From positions 1 through 64,000 of the forward strand of contig NZ_RQZF01000008.1 in assembly GCF_003858455.1 (NCBI RefSeq): 64,000 nt of DNA, given 5' to 3'. The notes below the pieces were generated by a model. The model saw only the letters and a program-made list of their open reading frames with translations, had not been told where the DNA came from and did not search any database. Both the position numbers and the translations under genes were made by a program. This DNA comes from Schaalia canis (lineage in GTDB: Bacteria > Actinomycetota > Actinomycetes > Actinomycetales > Actinomycetaceae). This document shows, piece after piece, positions 8,517 through 18,112 of the stretch (within the stretch, counting starts at the first letter, position 1; each line of letters begins with the position of its first letter).

Positions 8517-10391
8517 ATGCAATTCCACCATCATGGATACGTCTCCACAAACCCCCGCGTGAAAGAGGCTGCAGGCGTTGGCATTGACCGCAGCCCCGCG
8601 ATGCCCGACACGGTTGACGTGATGATCGTCGGTTCTGGCCCTGCCGGCGTTGTTGCCGCCGCTCAACTTGCCGCCTTCCCAGACATTAACGCTGTCCTCG
8701 TCGAGCAGCGTCCGCACCGCCTCGAATTAGGCCATGCCGACGGCATTCAGGCGCGCTCCGTTGAGACTTTCCAAGCCTTTGGTTTCGCCAATGAAATCAT
8801 CGACGAGGCCTACCAGATCACCGAGACTGCGTTCTGGAAGGCTGACCCGCACACGCCCGAAAATATTGTCCGCACGAAGATCACCCCCGATGACCCGCAC
8901 GGGATCTCTGAGTTTCCTCACCTGATCGTGAATCAGGCGCGTGTCATCGACTACTTCTGTGACTTTATGGCGAACTCCCCTTCGCGTATGCGCCCCCACT
9001 ACGGCTACGAGTTCGTGGGCCTGGAGGTGCTGGACGAGGGCGACTACCCCGTGAAGGTCACGCTGCGGTGTATCGAGGGCGAGCGCGCCGGTGAAGAGAT
9101 TACCGTGCACGCGAAGTATGTCATTGGTGGTGACGGGGCGCGTTCAAAGGTGCGTGATTGTATCGGCGCCACCTATTCGAAGGTGATCTCCATGCACGCC
9201 TGGGGCGTTGCTGACGTCATTGTCGACACGAACTTCCCCGACATTCGCACCAAGTGCATTATTAACTCCTCCAAGGGGTCTATCCTGCATATTCCCCGCG
9301 AGGGCGGCTACCTTTTCCGCACCTATGTTGACCTGGGCGACCTTGCAGAGGACGACAACCACAAGGTACGCCAGACCCCGCTGGAAGAAATCATCCGTCG
9401 TGCCAACGAGATTATGGCCCCCTACTCCTTCGACGTGAAGAACGTCGCCTGGTGGTCGGTCTACGAGGTCGGACACCGCGTCACCCAGCGTTTTGACGAT
9501 GTGCCCTCCGATGCCCCGCCCGAGCGGATGCCTCACGTATTCATTGCTGGCGATGCCTGCCACACTCACTCGGCTAAGGCGGGCCAGGGGATGAATGTGT
9601 CCATGCAGGACACCTTCAACCTGGGGTGGAAACTCGCCCAGGTGTTGCGCGGCCTGTCCTCTGAAAAGCTCTTGCGCACCTACAACGCTGAGCGTCAACA
9701 GATCGCCCAGGATCTCATTGACTTTGACCTTGAATGGTCAGGCCGTATGGCAGGCAGTGGCGATGGTGAGAGCATTGAGGACTTCTATGTGCGCACCGCA
9801 GAGTTCCCCGCTGGCTTCATGACTCAGTACCCGCCCTCGCAGATCATTTCCGGTGAGGCACGGCAAGAACTCGCTACCGGCTACCCGCTGGGCAAGCGCT
9901 TCAAGTCCGCGCGCGCAATGCGTCGCTGCGATGCGAATGTCAAGCATATCGGCCACGAACATCAAGCTGACGGCCGCTGGCGTATCTACGTCTTTGCTGA
10001 CCAGGCTCACCCCACCACTCATTCGGCGGTGGATGACTTCGCCCAGTGGTGGACGGGTGACCATAAATCTCCCATGCTGCGCCACACCCCTGCCGGTGCC
10101 GACCCCAACACCCTTTTTGAGATGAAGGTGATCTACCAGCAGCACATCCACGACTTTGACATTACGGATGCTCCGTCGGCTTTCCGCCCGAAGAACGGCC
10201 CCTTCCAGGTAGAGGACTGGAATCAGGTCTACGCCGCGCTTGAGGGCGAGGATATCTTCGAGGAGCGCGGGATTGCTCGAACAGGTGCGGTGGTGGTGGT
10301 TCGCCCCGACATGTATGTCGCTCATATTGCGCCCCTGGACGATCACGATTCTCTGGCTCGTTTCTTCACTGGGGTCTTTGACCTGAGCTAA
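8517..10391 (+). CDS. FAD-dependent aromatic-ring monooxygenase (phenol hydroxylase/MobA type)
   Basis: The 624-residue protein belongs to the class A flavoprotein hydroxylases. It shows the dinucleotide motif VGSGPAGVVAA near residue 40, the middle DG motif (VIGGDGARSKV), the GD motif (AGDACHTHSAKAGQGMN) that binds the FAD ribityl chain, and a C-terminal thioredoxin-like domain (about 450-624) typical of phenol 2-monooxygenase and 3-hydroxybenzoate 4-monooxygenase. It most likely adds a hydroxyl ortho to an existing one on a phenolic acid using NAD(P)H. Within this cluster the expected product is 3,4-dihydroxyphenylacetate, so 3- or 4-hydroxyphenylacetate are candidate substrates. No HpaB/HpaC pair is present. 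Ribosome site GAAGGGA precedes ATG 8517. Confidence 0.82.
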   Translation: MQFHHHGYVSTNPRVKEAAGVGIDRSPAMPDTVDVMIVGSGPAGVVAAAQLAAFPDINAVLVEQRPHRLELGHADGIQARSVETFQAFGFANEIIDEAYQITETAFWKADPHTPENIVRTKITPDDPHGISEFPHLIVNQARVIDYFCDFMANSPSRMRPHYGYEFVGLEVLDEGDYPVKVTLRCIEGERAGEEITVHAKYVIGGDGARSKVRDCIGATYSKVISMHAWGVADVIVDTNFPDIRTKCIINSSKGSILHIPREGGYLFRTYVDLGDLAEDDNHKVRQTPLEEIIRRANEIMAPYSFDVKNVAWWSVYEVGHRVTQRFDDVPSDAPPERMPHVFIAGDACHTHSAKAGQGMNVSMQDTFNLGWKLAQVLRGLSSEKLLRTYNAERQQIAQDLIDFDLEWSGRMAGSGDGESIEDFYVRTAEFPAGFMTQYPPSQIISGEARQELATGYPLGKRFKSARAMRRCDANVKHIGHEHQADGRWRIYVFADQAHPTTHSAVDDFAQWWTGDHKSPMLRHTPAGADPNTLFEMKVIYQQHIHDFDITDAPSAFRPKNGPFQVEDWNQVYAALEGEDIFEERGIARTGAVVVVRPDMYVAHIAPLDDHDSLARFFTGVFDLS

Positions 10392-10601
10392 ACGGTGCAT
10401 GTGACGGGCCGCCATTGAGCTCGCGAGGCGGTGCGGGGATGTTCCGGCTGGGATCTCAGCGTGACGTCAGCCCACCCCGCACTGCCTTGCGACGATCACT
10501 CGTTTGTTGCTGCTTCGTGTCACCGCAAGACAGATATGGTTGTGCGGACAACACGCGGCACACACCATACTTTTACGCCTCTGACACAGGAGAATTGGAT
10601 C

Positions 10602-11387
10602 ATGCTGGAACCCTCACAGATTGACGCTATCGCGGCTGAACTGGCTCAGGCCGACCAGACTCGCGTCCCCATCCCTCGTATTACCGCGCGCTACCCCGAG
10701 GCCACCGTTGAGGACTCCTACGCGATCCAAGGCGTCTGGCGTGACCAACAAATCGCTGCCGGACGGCGCCTTGTGGGCCGTAAGATCGGCTTGACGTCGA
10801 AAGCCATGCAGGCCGCCACCGGTATCACCGAACCTGACTATGGCGTGATGTTCGACGATACGGTGTACGAGAATGGGTCGGTTATTGACTTTGACCGTTT
10901 CCTCAATGTCCGTATTGAGGTTGAACTCGCCTTTGTCCTCAAGGACGCGCTTGAAGGCCCTCATTGCACGATCTTCGACGTTCTGCGTGCCACCGAGTAC
11001 GTCACTCCTGCCTTGGAAATCCTCAACTCCCACATTGAACTTGAGGGGCGCACCATTGTTGATACGATCTCTGACAATGCTGCCTACGGTGCGATGGTGA
11101 TCGGTGGGCGCCCTATGCGTCCCCACGACCTTGACCTGCGCTGGGTGTCGGCCATGCTCTACCGCAATGAAAGCATCGAGGAAACCGGGGTTTCCGCCGG
11201 CGTCCTCAACCATCCGGCCACTGGCGTCGCCTGGCTGGCCAATAAGTTCGCCCAGCATGGTGCCCGACTGGAAGCCGGAGAGATTATTCTTGCGGGCTCC
11301 TTTACGCGCCCAATGTGGGTCAGCCGCGGCGACTCTGTGCTGTGTGACTACGGACAGATGGGAACAATCTCATGCCGATTCGTCTGA
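10602..11387 (+). CDS. hpaH: 2-oxohept-4-ene-1,7-dioate hydratase
   Basis: This 261-residue hydratase (MhpD/HpaH family) adds water to 2-oxohept-4-enedioate to give 4-hydroxy-2-oxoheptanedioate. The metal site is seen in RIEVELAFVL, with later ITEPDYGVMFDD and a C-terminal GEIILAGSFTRP typical of the family. The frame is open upstream to 10431, but ATG 10602 is preferred because CAGGAGAA precedes it by 7 bases. The 210 bases before it hold no gene. The gene overlaps hpaI by 16 bases, so both are co-translated. Confidence 0.9.
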   Translation: MLEPSQIDAIAAELAQADQTRVPIPRITARYPEATVEDSYAIQGVWRDQQIAAGRRLVGRKIGLTSKAMQAATGITEPDYGVMFDDTVYENGSVIDFDRFLNVRIEVELAFVLKDALEGPHCTIFDVLRATEYVTPALEILNSHIELEGRTIVDTISDNAAYGAMVIGGRPMRPHDLDLRWVSAMLYRNESIEETGVSAGVLNHPATGVAWLANKFAQHGARLEAGEIILAGSFTRPMWVSRGDSVLCDYGQMGTISCRFV

Positions 11388-12205
11388 ATCTTCCCCCCAC
11401 TTTCGGTGAGCAACTGCGTGGCAGCGAGCGTGGCCGCGTCGGCATGTGGGTATGTTCAGGCAGCCCTACCGTTGCTGAAATCTGCGCGGGTGCCGGCTTG
11501 GATTGGCTCCTCATTGACGGTGAGCACGCGCCTTTGACGCTGGAGAACATCCAGCGTCAGCTTCAGGCGGTTGCGGCCTACCCGGTGACGCCGGTGGTGC
11601 GGGTGCCAATCAACGATTGGGTGCTCATTAAGCAATACCTTGACCTGGGCGCGCAGAATCTTCTGATCCCCATGGTTAATACTGCTGAGGATGCCGTCCA
11701 AGCCGTGCGCGCTACCCGCTATCCGCCCGAGGGAGTGCGCGGGGTGGGTTCTGCACTGGCGCGCGGGGCGCGTTGGAATCGTGTGGAGAACTATCTTCAG
11801 CGTGCCAATGATGAGCATGTCTGTGTCATTGTGCAGATCGAGACGGTTCAGGCCGTTCAGAACGCTGCCGCTATTGCCGCGGTCGACGGGGTTGATGCAC
11901 TCTTTATTGGCCCCTCTGACCTGGCAGCATCAATGGGACTGATTGGACAGCAGGATCACCCTGAGGTGATTGCCGCTGTTCACCGCGCCATTGCCGCTGG
12001 CCGCGAGGCCGGAAAGCCCGTGGGTATTAACGCCTTTGATCCACGTTTGGCGCAGCGTTACCTTGATGAGGGGATTGACTTCATTCTTGTGGGTGCTGAC
12101 GTTTCGCTGCTGGCACGAGGCAGTGAGGCGCTGGCTGATCGCTACTGTGCGACACCTGCGTCAGAGTTCACGCATCATGCCCCCGAGGAGCGTCCAAGCT
12201 ATTAG
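11372..12205 (+). CDS. hpaI: 4-hydroxy-2-oxoheptane-1,7-dioate aldolase
   Basis: The 277-residue class II pyruvate aldolase (HpcH/HpaI family) splits 4-hydroxy-2-oxoheptanedioate to pyruvate and succinic semialdehyde. Seen are the catalytic-His segment LLIDGEHAPL, the Arg segment PVVRVP, the metal ligand Glu in CVIVQIET and the Asp in LFIGPSDLAASMG. The start lies inside the hpaH end (16-base overlap). Its second product feeds the dehydrogenase at 175-1662. Confidence 0.9.
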   Translation: MPIRLNLPPTFGEQLRGSERGRVGMWVCSGSPTVAEICAGAGLDWLLIDGEHAPLTLENIQRQLQAVAAYPVTPVVRVPINDWVLIKQYLDLGAQNLLIPMVNTAEDAVQAVRATRYPPEGVRGVGSALARGARWNRVENYLQRANDEHVCVIVQIETVQAVQNAAAIAAVDGVDALFIGPSDLAASMGLIGQQDHPEVIAAVHRAIAAGREAGKPVGINAFDPRLAQRYLDEGIDFILVGADVSLLARGSEALADRYCATPASEFTHHAPEERPSY

Positions 12206-12214
12206 GCTGGAGTC

Positions 12215-13135
12215 ATGGCACGCGTCACTTCGGAATACCCCACCAGTCCTGGCCTTCACGCCTTTGAGTGTGCTGCTGGCCCCTACCGCGCTTCTTTTGT
12301 CAATGCTGGGGCGGGCCTTGCCTCGTTGAGTTTCACAGGGCACGACCTTGTGTTAGCCCACAGCGCTGACCAGTGTCCGCCGGGCTACATGGGGAAGACC
12401 CTTGTCCCCTGGCCGAATCGCATTCGCGATGGCCGCTACTCGTGGATGGGGCAAGACTACGAGCTACCCTGCACAGATATTGCCACCCACACCGCGCTAC
12501 ACGGCTTGTTGTCCTGGACGCACTGGCAGCTCCACGAATATACCGATGACCACTGCATTTTCGATGTCATCAGCCCTGCCTCCTACGGCTACCCCTGGAC
12601 GTTGCAGTCCCGCGTAGAATACTCCCTCAATGCTGACGAGGGCATGAAAGTTGCAATCACAACGCGCAATCTCAGCGATAGTGCTGCCCCTTACGGCACC
12701 TCTCACCACCCCTATCTGACGGCCGGTGAAGGCAGCGTGGATGACTGGGAACTGACTCTTCCAGCGGCTTCGGTCATGGATGCCGACGAGCAGCTCATCC
12801 CCATCGAGAAGCTGCCCGTTACTGCCCTCGATCGAGATTTCCGCGAGGCGCGCTCCCTGCGCGGGGTGACAATCGATCATTGCTTCACAGACATGCCAAC
12901 GCATCGTGCCTGGCGTGTTGACCTGCGCAATCCTGCCACGGGACTCACCACGCACTTGCATAGTGGAGCCCCCTGGGTACAGGCATATACGGGGGATGCT
13001 TTTGGCCGCCTGGGTATTGCTGTTGAGCCAATGACCTGCCCGCCCGATGCCTTTAATACCGGTCAAGATGTCATTGCTTTGGCTCCCGGTGCCACGCATC
13101 GTTTCAGCTACCGGATCAGCGCCAGCGGCATCTGA
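12215..13135 (+). CDS. Aldose 1-epimerase family protein
   Basis: This 306-residue galactose mutarotase-like protein has the sugar-binding segments TLVPWPNRIRDG, the His in ALHGLLSW and the catalytic-type His in GTSHHPYLT, plus GIAVEPMTCPP near the C-terminus. It would interconvert alpha and beta anomers of an aldose. It starts 9 bases after hpaI, with a ribosome site GGCTGGAG, so it can be transcribed with the aromatic cluster though its chemistry is unrelated. It could equally serve the galactose-related regulon further right. The exact sugar is not determined. Confidence 0.82.
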   Translation: MARVTSEYPTSPGLHAFECAAGPYRASFVNAGAGLASLSFTGHDLVLAHSADQCPPGYMGKTLVPWPNRIRDGRYSWMGQDYELPCTDIATHTALHGLLSWTHWQLHEYTDDHCIFDVISPASYGYPWTLQSRVEYSLNADEGMKVAITTRNLSDSAAPYGTSHHPYLTAGEGSVDDWELTLPAASVMDADEQLIPIEKLPVTALDRDFREARSLRGVTIDHCFTDMPTHRAWRVDLRNPATGLTTHLHSGAPWVQAYTGDAFGRLGIAVEPMTCPPDAFNTGQDVIALAPGATHRFSYRISASGI

Positions 13136-13146
13136 GCGATTCATCG

Positions 13147-15981
13147 GTGAACCCTCTCATTGCGGAGCCTTTTGCGGCCCTCTGCGCGCCTTTTCTCAGT
13201 GCTCAGCTTCTCGGCGCTCACCAGAGCGCTACACAGGCCAATCTTCCCACACAGGCCGGTCTTCCTCAGCAGGCCAGCCTTGCGGCACTACCTGTCGCTG
13301 CGGCCCTCCCGCAGATCGCACCCCTGTGCGTCCCTGGGGGCGCTCTCGTGGTCACGGCTGAACCTGGCTCAGGTAAGACAACGCTATTACCTCCACTGCT
13401 CGCTACCTGCCTGGCCCCGACCGCACTGAATACGCACAATTCTGCAGGCCCACCCTTGTCCTCACCCCCGCCCTCGCGGATTCTGGTCACCCAACCGCGC
13501 AGGATTGCCGCCCGCGCGGCTGCCCGGCGTCTTGCACGCCTCATTGGCGAAGACATTGGCCGCAGCGTCGGCTACTCCGTGCGCGGCGACAGCACAGTGA
13601 GCGACGCTACCCGCATTGAGTTCCTCACGCCTGGTTTACTGCTGCGCCGCCTCCACGCTGATCCTGAACTCCCTGGGGTGGCAGGAATCCTCTTTGATGA
13701 GTTCCACGAGCGCCACCTCGATTCTGACTTGGCCTGCGCTTTCAGCATGGATGTGCGCGCTACGCTACGTGAGGATCTTTTCCTTGCCGTTACCTCGGCC
13801 ACCTTGGATGTTGAACGCACTTGTGCACTTTTTCGCCAGTGGCTTGGGGACGTCGAACATGTCGATGTGCCCGTCCCGCTTTACCCGTTGGATGAACAGT
13901 GGGCGCCACCTCCACGCGGCGTCCAGGCAATGACGACCTCGGCCAGAGGGGAACTCGTTGTTGCGCGCGATTTCCTTCGTCACGTCGCTGACACGACTAT
14001 TCGCACTCTGGAAAAGACCAGCGGGTTGGATGGGGCTGCCGACGTTCTGGTCTTTGTTCCTGGTGTGCGCGAGATTCACGAGGTCAGCGACTCCCTCGCC
14101 TCTGCTGTCTCCTCGTCCCATGGGGCGGGTAGCGTCGATATCCTTCCTCTGCATGGCGGCCTCTCCCCCGCTGAGCAAGACCGCGCCCTCACCCCGCACG
14201 CAGACGGTCGGCGCCGCATTATTGTGGCAACTGCAGTGGCCGAATCCTCGCTGACGGTCCCCGGTGTGCGCGTCGTCGTGGATGCGGGACTTTCACGTGA
14301 GCCGCGCGTCGAGGCAATGACGGGTGCGGATGCGCTGGTGACAGTCCCGGTTTCACGAGGCCGAGGCGCTCAGCGTGCTGGCCGCGCTGCACGCCTGGGG
14401 CCGGGCGTGGTCGTGCGTTGTGCCGATCACGTGGAGTGGGCGAAGCGGCCCGCTCATTCTCAGCCAGAGATTCTGTCTGCCGACATCACTGACGCCCTGC
14501 TTCAGGCGCGAGCGTGGGGTGCCCCGGCGTGGGAGGACCTCGCCCTGCTGGATCGCCCCTCTGAGGGGACGACTACTGCCGCTCTGGAAAGGCTCGTTGC
14601 TTTGGGGGCCTGCGACTCTCAGGGGCGTATTACCGAGCACGGGCGGCGCCTCGTGGCGTATCCTCTCGAACCCGCGTGGGCAAATGCCTGCGAACATGGC
14701 GCACGGATGATCGGGGTGGACCGCACGGCTCGGGCGGTTGCTCTATTGTCAGAGGAACTCCGCCCTGAGGGGGCTGATCTCAGTTCAGCGGCCCGCGCTC
14801 TTCGCAGGACTCGTGGCCGCGACAGTTCAGGATCCCTCACGCAGGCCCGTAGTGCGGCGGCCGTTGCAGAGAGCGAAAAACGCCTGAAGGCGATTATGCA
14901 ACGCCATGCCGCCATTTCCCCTTCAGCGACGTCCTCCGCAACTTCCTCAGCGACGCCAGCCCAGGATTTCGATGCTGACCTTGCTCTGCTTGGGGCCTAC
15001 GCTTGGCCGGGCTGGATAGCGCGCAAGCGCCCCGATAGTCACCACTATCTGCTTGCCTGTGGCCTGGGGGCCCGCCTTCCTGCCCCTGGTGGTGCAGGCA
15101 CGTCTTCCCCTCAAGGCTCCCTGTCGGCTGGCCCTCTGGAGGGAACTGAGTGGTTGGTCGTCACCGCCCTTGGGCGTGCCCCCGGTTCACGCGATGCCCT
15201 CATCCGGGCAGCGATTCCTGCTGACGAGGCTTTGGCCCGCCAGACAGCTTCTGCATTGCTGCGCCGTGACGTTGTGACAGAGTGGCACAATGGCCGTCTG
15301 CGCGCCCGTGAACGCGAGATGCTGGGCGCGATAGAGCTTCGCCACCGTCAGCTTGACCGGTGCCCTCCCGAGGCAGCGCGCGAGGCTCTTGCCCAGGCTC
15401 TTGCGCGTGAGGGCGTTGATTTTTTCGACTGGTCGCCCGCTGCTCGACAGTTGCGCGCCCGCCTATCTGCCCTGCATGAGGTTATCGGCTCCCCCTGGCC
15501 AGATGTCAGTGACGAGGCCCTTGCCGCTACCTACGAGGGGTGGTTAGGGCCTGACTGTGATCGCCTAGCGGCGGGTGCGGCAGTGAGCAGCGTTGACTGT
15601 GAGGCTGCCCTGCATCGGCTTCTGCCCTGGCCGGAGGCGGCACGTTTCGATGATCTTGCTCCAATGCGCCTGCCAATTCCTGCTGGGGGAACGCGAGAGG
15701 TGGACTGGAGTTCGGGGCGTCCTGTGCTCTCTTTACGGGTCCAACAAGCTTTCGGGTGGACAGCCACCCCCACCTGGGCTGATGGGCGTGGAGAGATTCT
15801 TATTCACCTGCTTGATCCTGCGGGTCGCCCTGTCGCTGTCACTGCGGATCTTGCGTCTTTTTGGGCGGGCCCCTACCAGCAGGTGCGCGCCCAGCTACGC
15901 GGCCGATACCCCAAGCATCCCTGGCCGGAGGATCCTTTCAGCGAGGCGCCGACCTCGCGGGCAAAGCCTCGCCAGACATAG
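13147..15981 (+). CDS. hrpB: ATP-dependent helicase HrpB
   Basis: This 944-residue DEAH-type helicase matches HrpB. Walker A is AEPGSGKTTLLPP (about residue 75), the Walker B box is DEFHERHLDSDLA, motif III is TSATLD and motif VI is QRAGRAARLG. A C-terminal HrpB domain follows (DWSPAARQLRARL and WSSGRPVLSLRVQQAFGW). It is longer than the E. coli protein (about 810-825), partly from a low-complexity N-terminal extension and a Ser/Thr-rich stretch near 600. The cellular role of HrpB in bacteria is poorly defined. The start is a GTG with a weak ribosome site, so the N-terminus is uncertain. Confidence 0.88.
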   Translation: MNPLIAEPFAALCAPFLSAQLLGAHQSATQANLPTQAGLPQQASLAALPVAAALPQIAPLCVPGGALVVTAEPGSGKTTLLPPLLATCLAPTALNTHNSAGPPLSSPPPSRILVTQPRRIAARAAARRLARLIGEDIGRSVGYSVRGDSTVSDATRIEFLTPGLLLRRLHADPELPGVAGILFDEFHERHLDSDLACAFSMDVRATLREDLFLAVTSATLDVERTCALFRQWLGDVEHVDVPVPLYPLDEQWAPPPRGVQAMTTSARGELVVARDFLRHVADTTIRTLEKTSGLDGAADVLVFVPGVREIHEVSDSLASAVSSSHGAGSVDILPLHGGLSPAEQDRALTPHADGRRRIIVATAVAESSLTVPGVRVVVDAGLSREPRVEAMTGADALVTVPVSRGRGAQRAGRAARLGPGVVVRCADHVEWAKRPAHSQPEILSADITDALLQARAWGAPAWEDLALLDRPSEGTTTAALERLVALGACDSQGRITEHGRRLVAYPLEPAWANACEHGARMIGVDRTARAVALLSEELRPEGADLSSAARALRRTRGRDSSGSLTQARSAAAVAESEKRLKAIMQRHAAISPSATSSATSSATPAQDFDADLALLGAYAWPGWIARKRPDSHHYLLACGLGARLPAPGGAGTSSPQGSLSAGPLEGTEWLVVTALGRAPGSRDALIRAAIPADEALARQTASALLRRDVVTEWHNGRLRAREREMLGAIELRHRQLDRCPPEAAREALAQALAREGVDFFDWSPAARQLRARLSALHEVIGSPWPDVSDEALAATYEGWLGPDCDRLAAGAAVSSVDCEAALHRLLPWPEAARFDDLAPMRLPIPAGGTREVDWSSGRPVLSLRVQQAFGWTATPTWADGRGEILIHLLDPAGRPVAVTADLASFWAGPYQQVRAQLRGRYPKHPWPEDPFSEAPTSRAKPRQT

Positions 15982-15995
15982 GACTGCCCGATGCC

Positions 15996-16044
15996 GATGG
16001 GGCGTGTGAGTTCAGCAGATACTGCCGGACTCACACGCCCCATC
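15996..16044. terminator. Bidirectional hairpin between hrpB and the ABC permease
   Basis: A perfect 15-base stem, GATGGGGCGTGTGAG at 15996-16010 and its complement at 16030-16044, encloses a 19-base loop. It lies between convergent genes ending at 15981 and 16070, so it can serve both. Confidence 0.8.
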
Positions 16045-16069
16045 AGAGCGATGTGTCGACCTACGCGGC

Positions 16070-16981
16070 CTAGCCCTTCACCGAGCCAGCAGCCAGGCCG
16101 GACTGCCAGTACTTTTGCAGGCCCAGGAAGAGGACAATCAGCGGGATAACACCCAATAGTGCACCCAGCATGACGGCACCCTTTTCGGGGGCGAAGTAGG
16201 TCATCATGCCGTACAAGCCCAAGGTGACGGGCTTGAGCGTGTCCGAAGAGACCATCATCAAGGGCAGAAGGAAGTTATTCCAGGTTGCTACGAAGATGAA
16301 CAGGAAGATCGTCACCATGGCGGGCGCGAGAAGGCGCAGCACCATGGTGAAGAAGATCCGCGCTTCGCTGGCCCCGTCAATGCGGGCTGCCTCGATCAGT
16401 TCCGTGGGGACGGAGGACTGGGCGTAGACCCTTCCGAGGAACACGCCAAAGGGGCTCACGCAGGAGGGGATGATGATTGCCAGCATCGTGTTGGTCAGGC
16501 CGAGATTGTGAAAGACCAGGTACATGGGGATGGTCAGCAGGGCGATGGGCATGAGCAGCCCAGCCATAATGACGCCCATGGCCAGGTTTTTTCCGGGAAA
16601 GTTAAACTTTGCCATCGCGTAGCCTGCCATGACGGAGATCAGTGTGCCAACGACGCCTGCCACCGTTGAGTACAGCAAGGAGTTAAGCACCCAGCGCCAG
16701 AAGTTTCCCTTCGTCCATGCCATCAAAGCAGCATAGTTTTCGAGGTATTTGATCTGGTCGGCAAACCAGTAGCCGTTTGTCGAGGCAAGCTGGCCGGTGT
16801 CTTTGGATGAGGCGACAATGACCCAGTAGACGGGGAAGAGGAAGTACACCAGGGCCATGAGCAAGATGGCGGCGGTCAGCCAGCGAGCTGCTGAGGAGGG
16901 CGCAACCGATCGGATGGGCATTCCCTCAATGGAGGGGGTGTATGTGCGCCCGTCTGGAAGTGTTGAGTGTGCCGATGCCAT
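16070..16981 (-). CDS. ABC sugar transporter permease, MalG type
   Basis: This 303-residue inner-membrane permease has about six hydrophobic segments and the EAA loop that docks the ATPase (EAARIDGASEARIFF). It pairs with the permease just upstream, overlapping by one base, and with the binding protein at 18113. No ATPase gene is nearby; carbohydrate importers of this class often use a shared MsiK-like ATPase encoded elsewhere. Context with the GH112 phosphorylase points to a galacto-N-biose/lacto-N-biose importer. Confidence 0.88.
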   Translation of the reverse strand: MASAHSTLPDGRTYTPSIEGMPIRSVAPSSAARWLTAAILLMALVYFLFPVYWVIVASSKDTGQLASTNGYWFADQIKYLENYAALMAWTKGNFWRWVLNSLLYSTVAGVVGTLISVMAGYAMAKFNFPGKNLAMGVIMAGLLMPIALLTIPMYLVFHNLGLTNTMLAIIIPSCVSPFGVFLGRVYAQSSVPTELIEAARIDGASEARIFFTMVLRLLAPAMVTIFLFIFVATWNNFLLPLMMVSSDTLKPVTLGLYGMMTYFAPEKGAVMLGALLGVIPLIVLFLGLQKYWQSGLAAGSVKG

Positions 16982-17967
16982 TAGTTGTCCAACTTCCTGT
17001 CGATGAGGGCGTAAGCCATAGCCAAGACGCCTGCAATCAGTGCCATCACGATGGATACTGCTGAAGCGGGTCCATCCCCTGAGGGTGTCAGAGTGCCCAT
17101 CATGGTGTTGTAGGCCATCATCATGGGCGTGTAGGCCGGTCCCATCCAGGTGGCCACCTGAGACATGACGGCGGGCTCATTGAAGAGCTGGATGGTGCCC
17201 ACAATGGAGAGCAAGACAGCCAGGAGGGCGGCTCCTCGCACCATGGGGATCTTCACCTTGGTGACGATTTGGAATCCGCTTGCTCCGTCAATGCGAGCGG
17301 CCTCGGACAGCTCGGTGGGAATGGCTTGGAGTGCAGCCAGGAAGATCAGCATGTTGTAGCCGGTGTAGGTCCATGTCGTCATATTCGCCATGGAGGCAAG
17401 CACGGTGTACTGGCCAAAGAAGTCAATGTCGATGCCCACTGCGCGCAGGGTGGATACCAGGGGTGAAATCTCAGGGGTGTAGAGGTAGAGCCAGATCATG
17501 GCCGCAACGATGCCGGGGATAGCAAAGGGAAGGAAGTATCCCAGGCGGTAGATGGTGACTCGGCGGGTGAGGTAGGAGTCCAGGACGAGGGCGAGCGCCA
17601 GTGCTGACAGGATCATAATGGGCACTTGGACGATGGTGTAGCCGATGACGCGCGCGATGCCCTGCCAGAACACGGGGTTGGTGACGACGTCGTGGTAGTT
17701 TTCGAGGCCAACGAATTGATTGGTGAGTTCTCCGCCGCCATAGAGGCCGCCGCCTGTGCTGAGGGGCTTGAAGAAGGATGAGTATATCGAGACGAGGATA
17801 GGGACGAGGAAAACCAGGATGAAGGCCAGGGAAAAGGGTGCCATAAAGACCCATCCCGTTAGTGCTTCGCGCCGTTCCCTATTCCGTCGCGAGTGAGTGC
17901 TTGGGGCTCCGGTAGTGGAGGATGCGCCGTGCGCCTCGCCCTTGCCGTGTTGTGTGTGTGCATTCAC
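16981..17967 (-). CDS. ABC sugar transporter permease, MalF type
   Basis: The 328-residue protein has a charged cytoplasmic N-terminus of about 35 residues, six hydrophobic segments and an EAA loop (EAARIDGASGFQIVTKVKIP). It is the partner of the MalG-type permease that begins at its stop. It lies 145 bases downstream of the binding-protein gene, and a strong hairpin occupies that gap, which should keep permease levels below binding-protein levels. Confidence 0.88.
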   Translation of the reverse strand: MNAHTQHGKGEAHGASSTTGAPSTHSRRNRERREALTGWVFMAPFSLAFILVFLVPILVSIYSSFFKPLSTGGGLYGGGELTNQFVGLENYHDVVTNPVFWQGIARVIGYTIVQVPIMILSALALALVLDSYLTRRVTIYRLGYFLPFAIPGIVAAMIWLYLYTPEISPLVSTLRAVGIDIDFFGQYTVLASMANMTTWTYTGYNMLIFLAALQAIPTELSEAARIDGASGFQIVTKVKIPMVRGAALLAVLLSIVGTIQLFNEPAVMSQVATWMGPAYTPMMMAYNTMMGTLTPSGDGPASAVSIVMALIAGVLAMAYALIDRKLDN

Positions 17968-18053
17968 GATGTCACCTGAGTGTTCACGCTGTAGTGGTCG
18001 TTTCCTCGGGGTGCGCTATTTGGCACCTCGTGAGGAGACGAAGGAAAGGGGAT

Positions 18054-18098
18054 GATGAAGGGGGCATCCGCTTCAGTGAGGCGGATGCCCCCTTCATC
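18054..18098 (-). terminator. Intercistronic hairpin between binding protein and permeases
   Basis: A perfect 18-base stem (18054-18071 with 18081-18098) encloses a 9-base loop. It lies 14 bases past the binding-protein stop and before both permease genes on the minus strand. No long T-run follows, so partial termination or protection of the upstream message from 3' decay is likely, giving more binding protein than permease. Confidence 0.75.
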
Positions 18099-18112
18099 AG
18101 GAGATGGTCATC

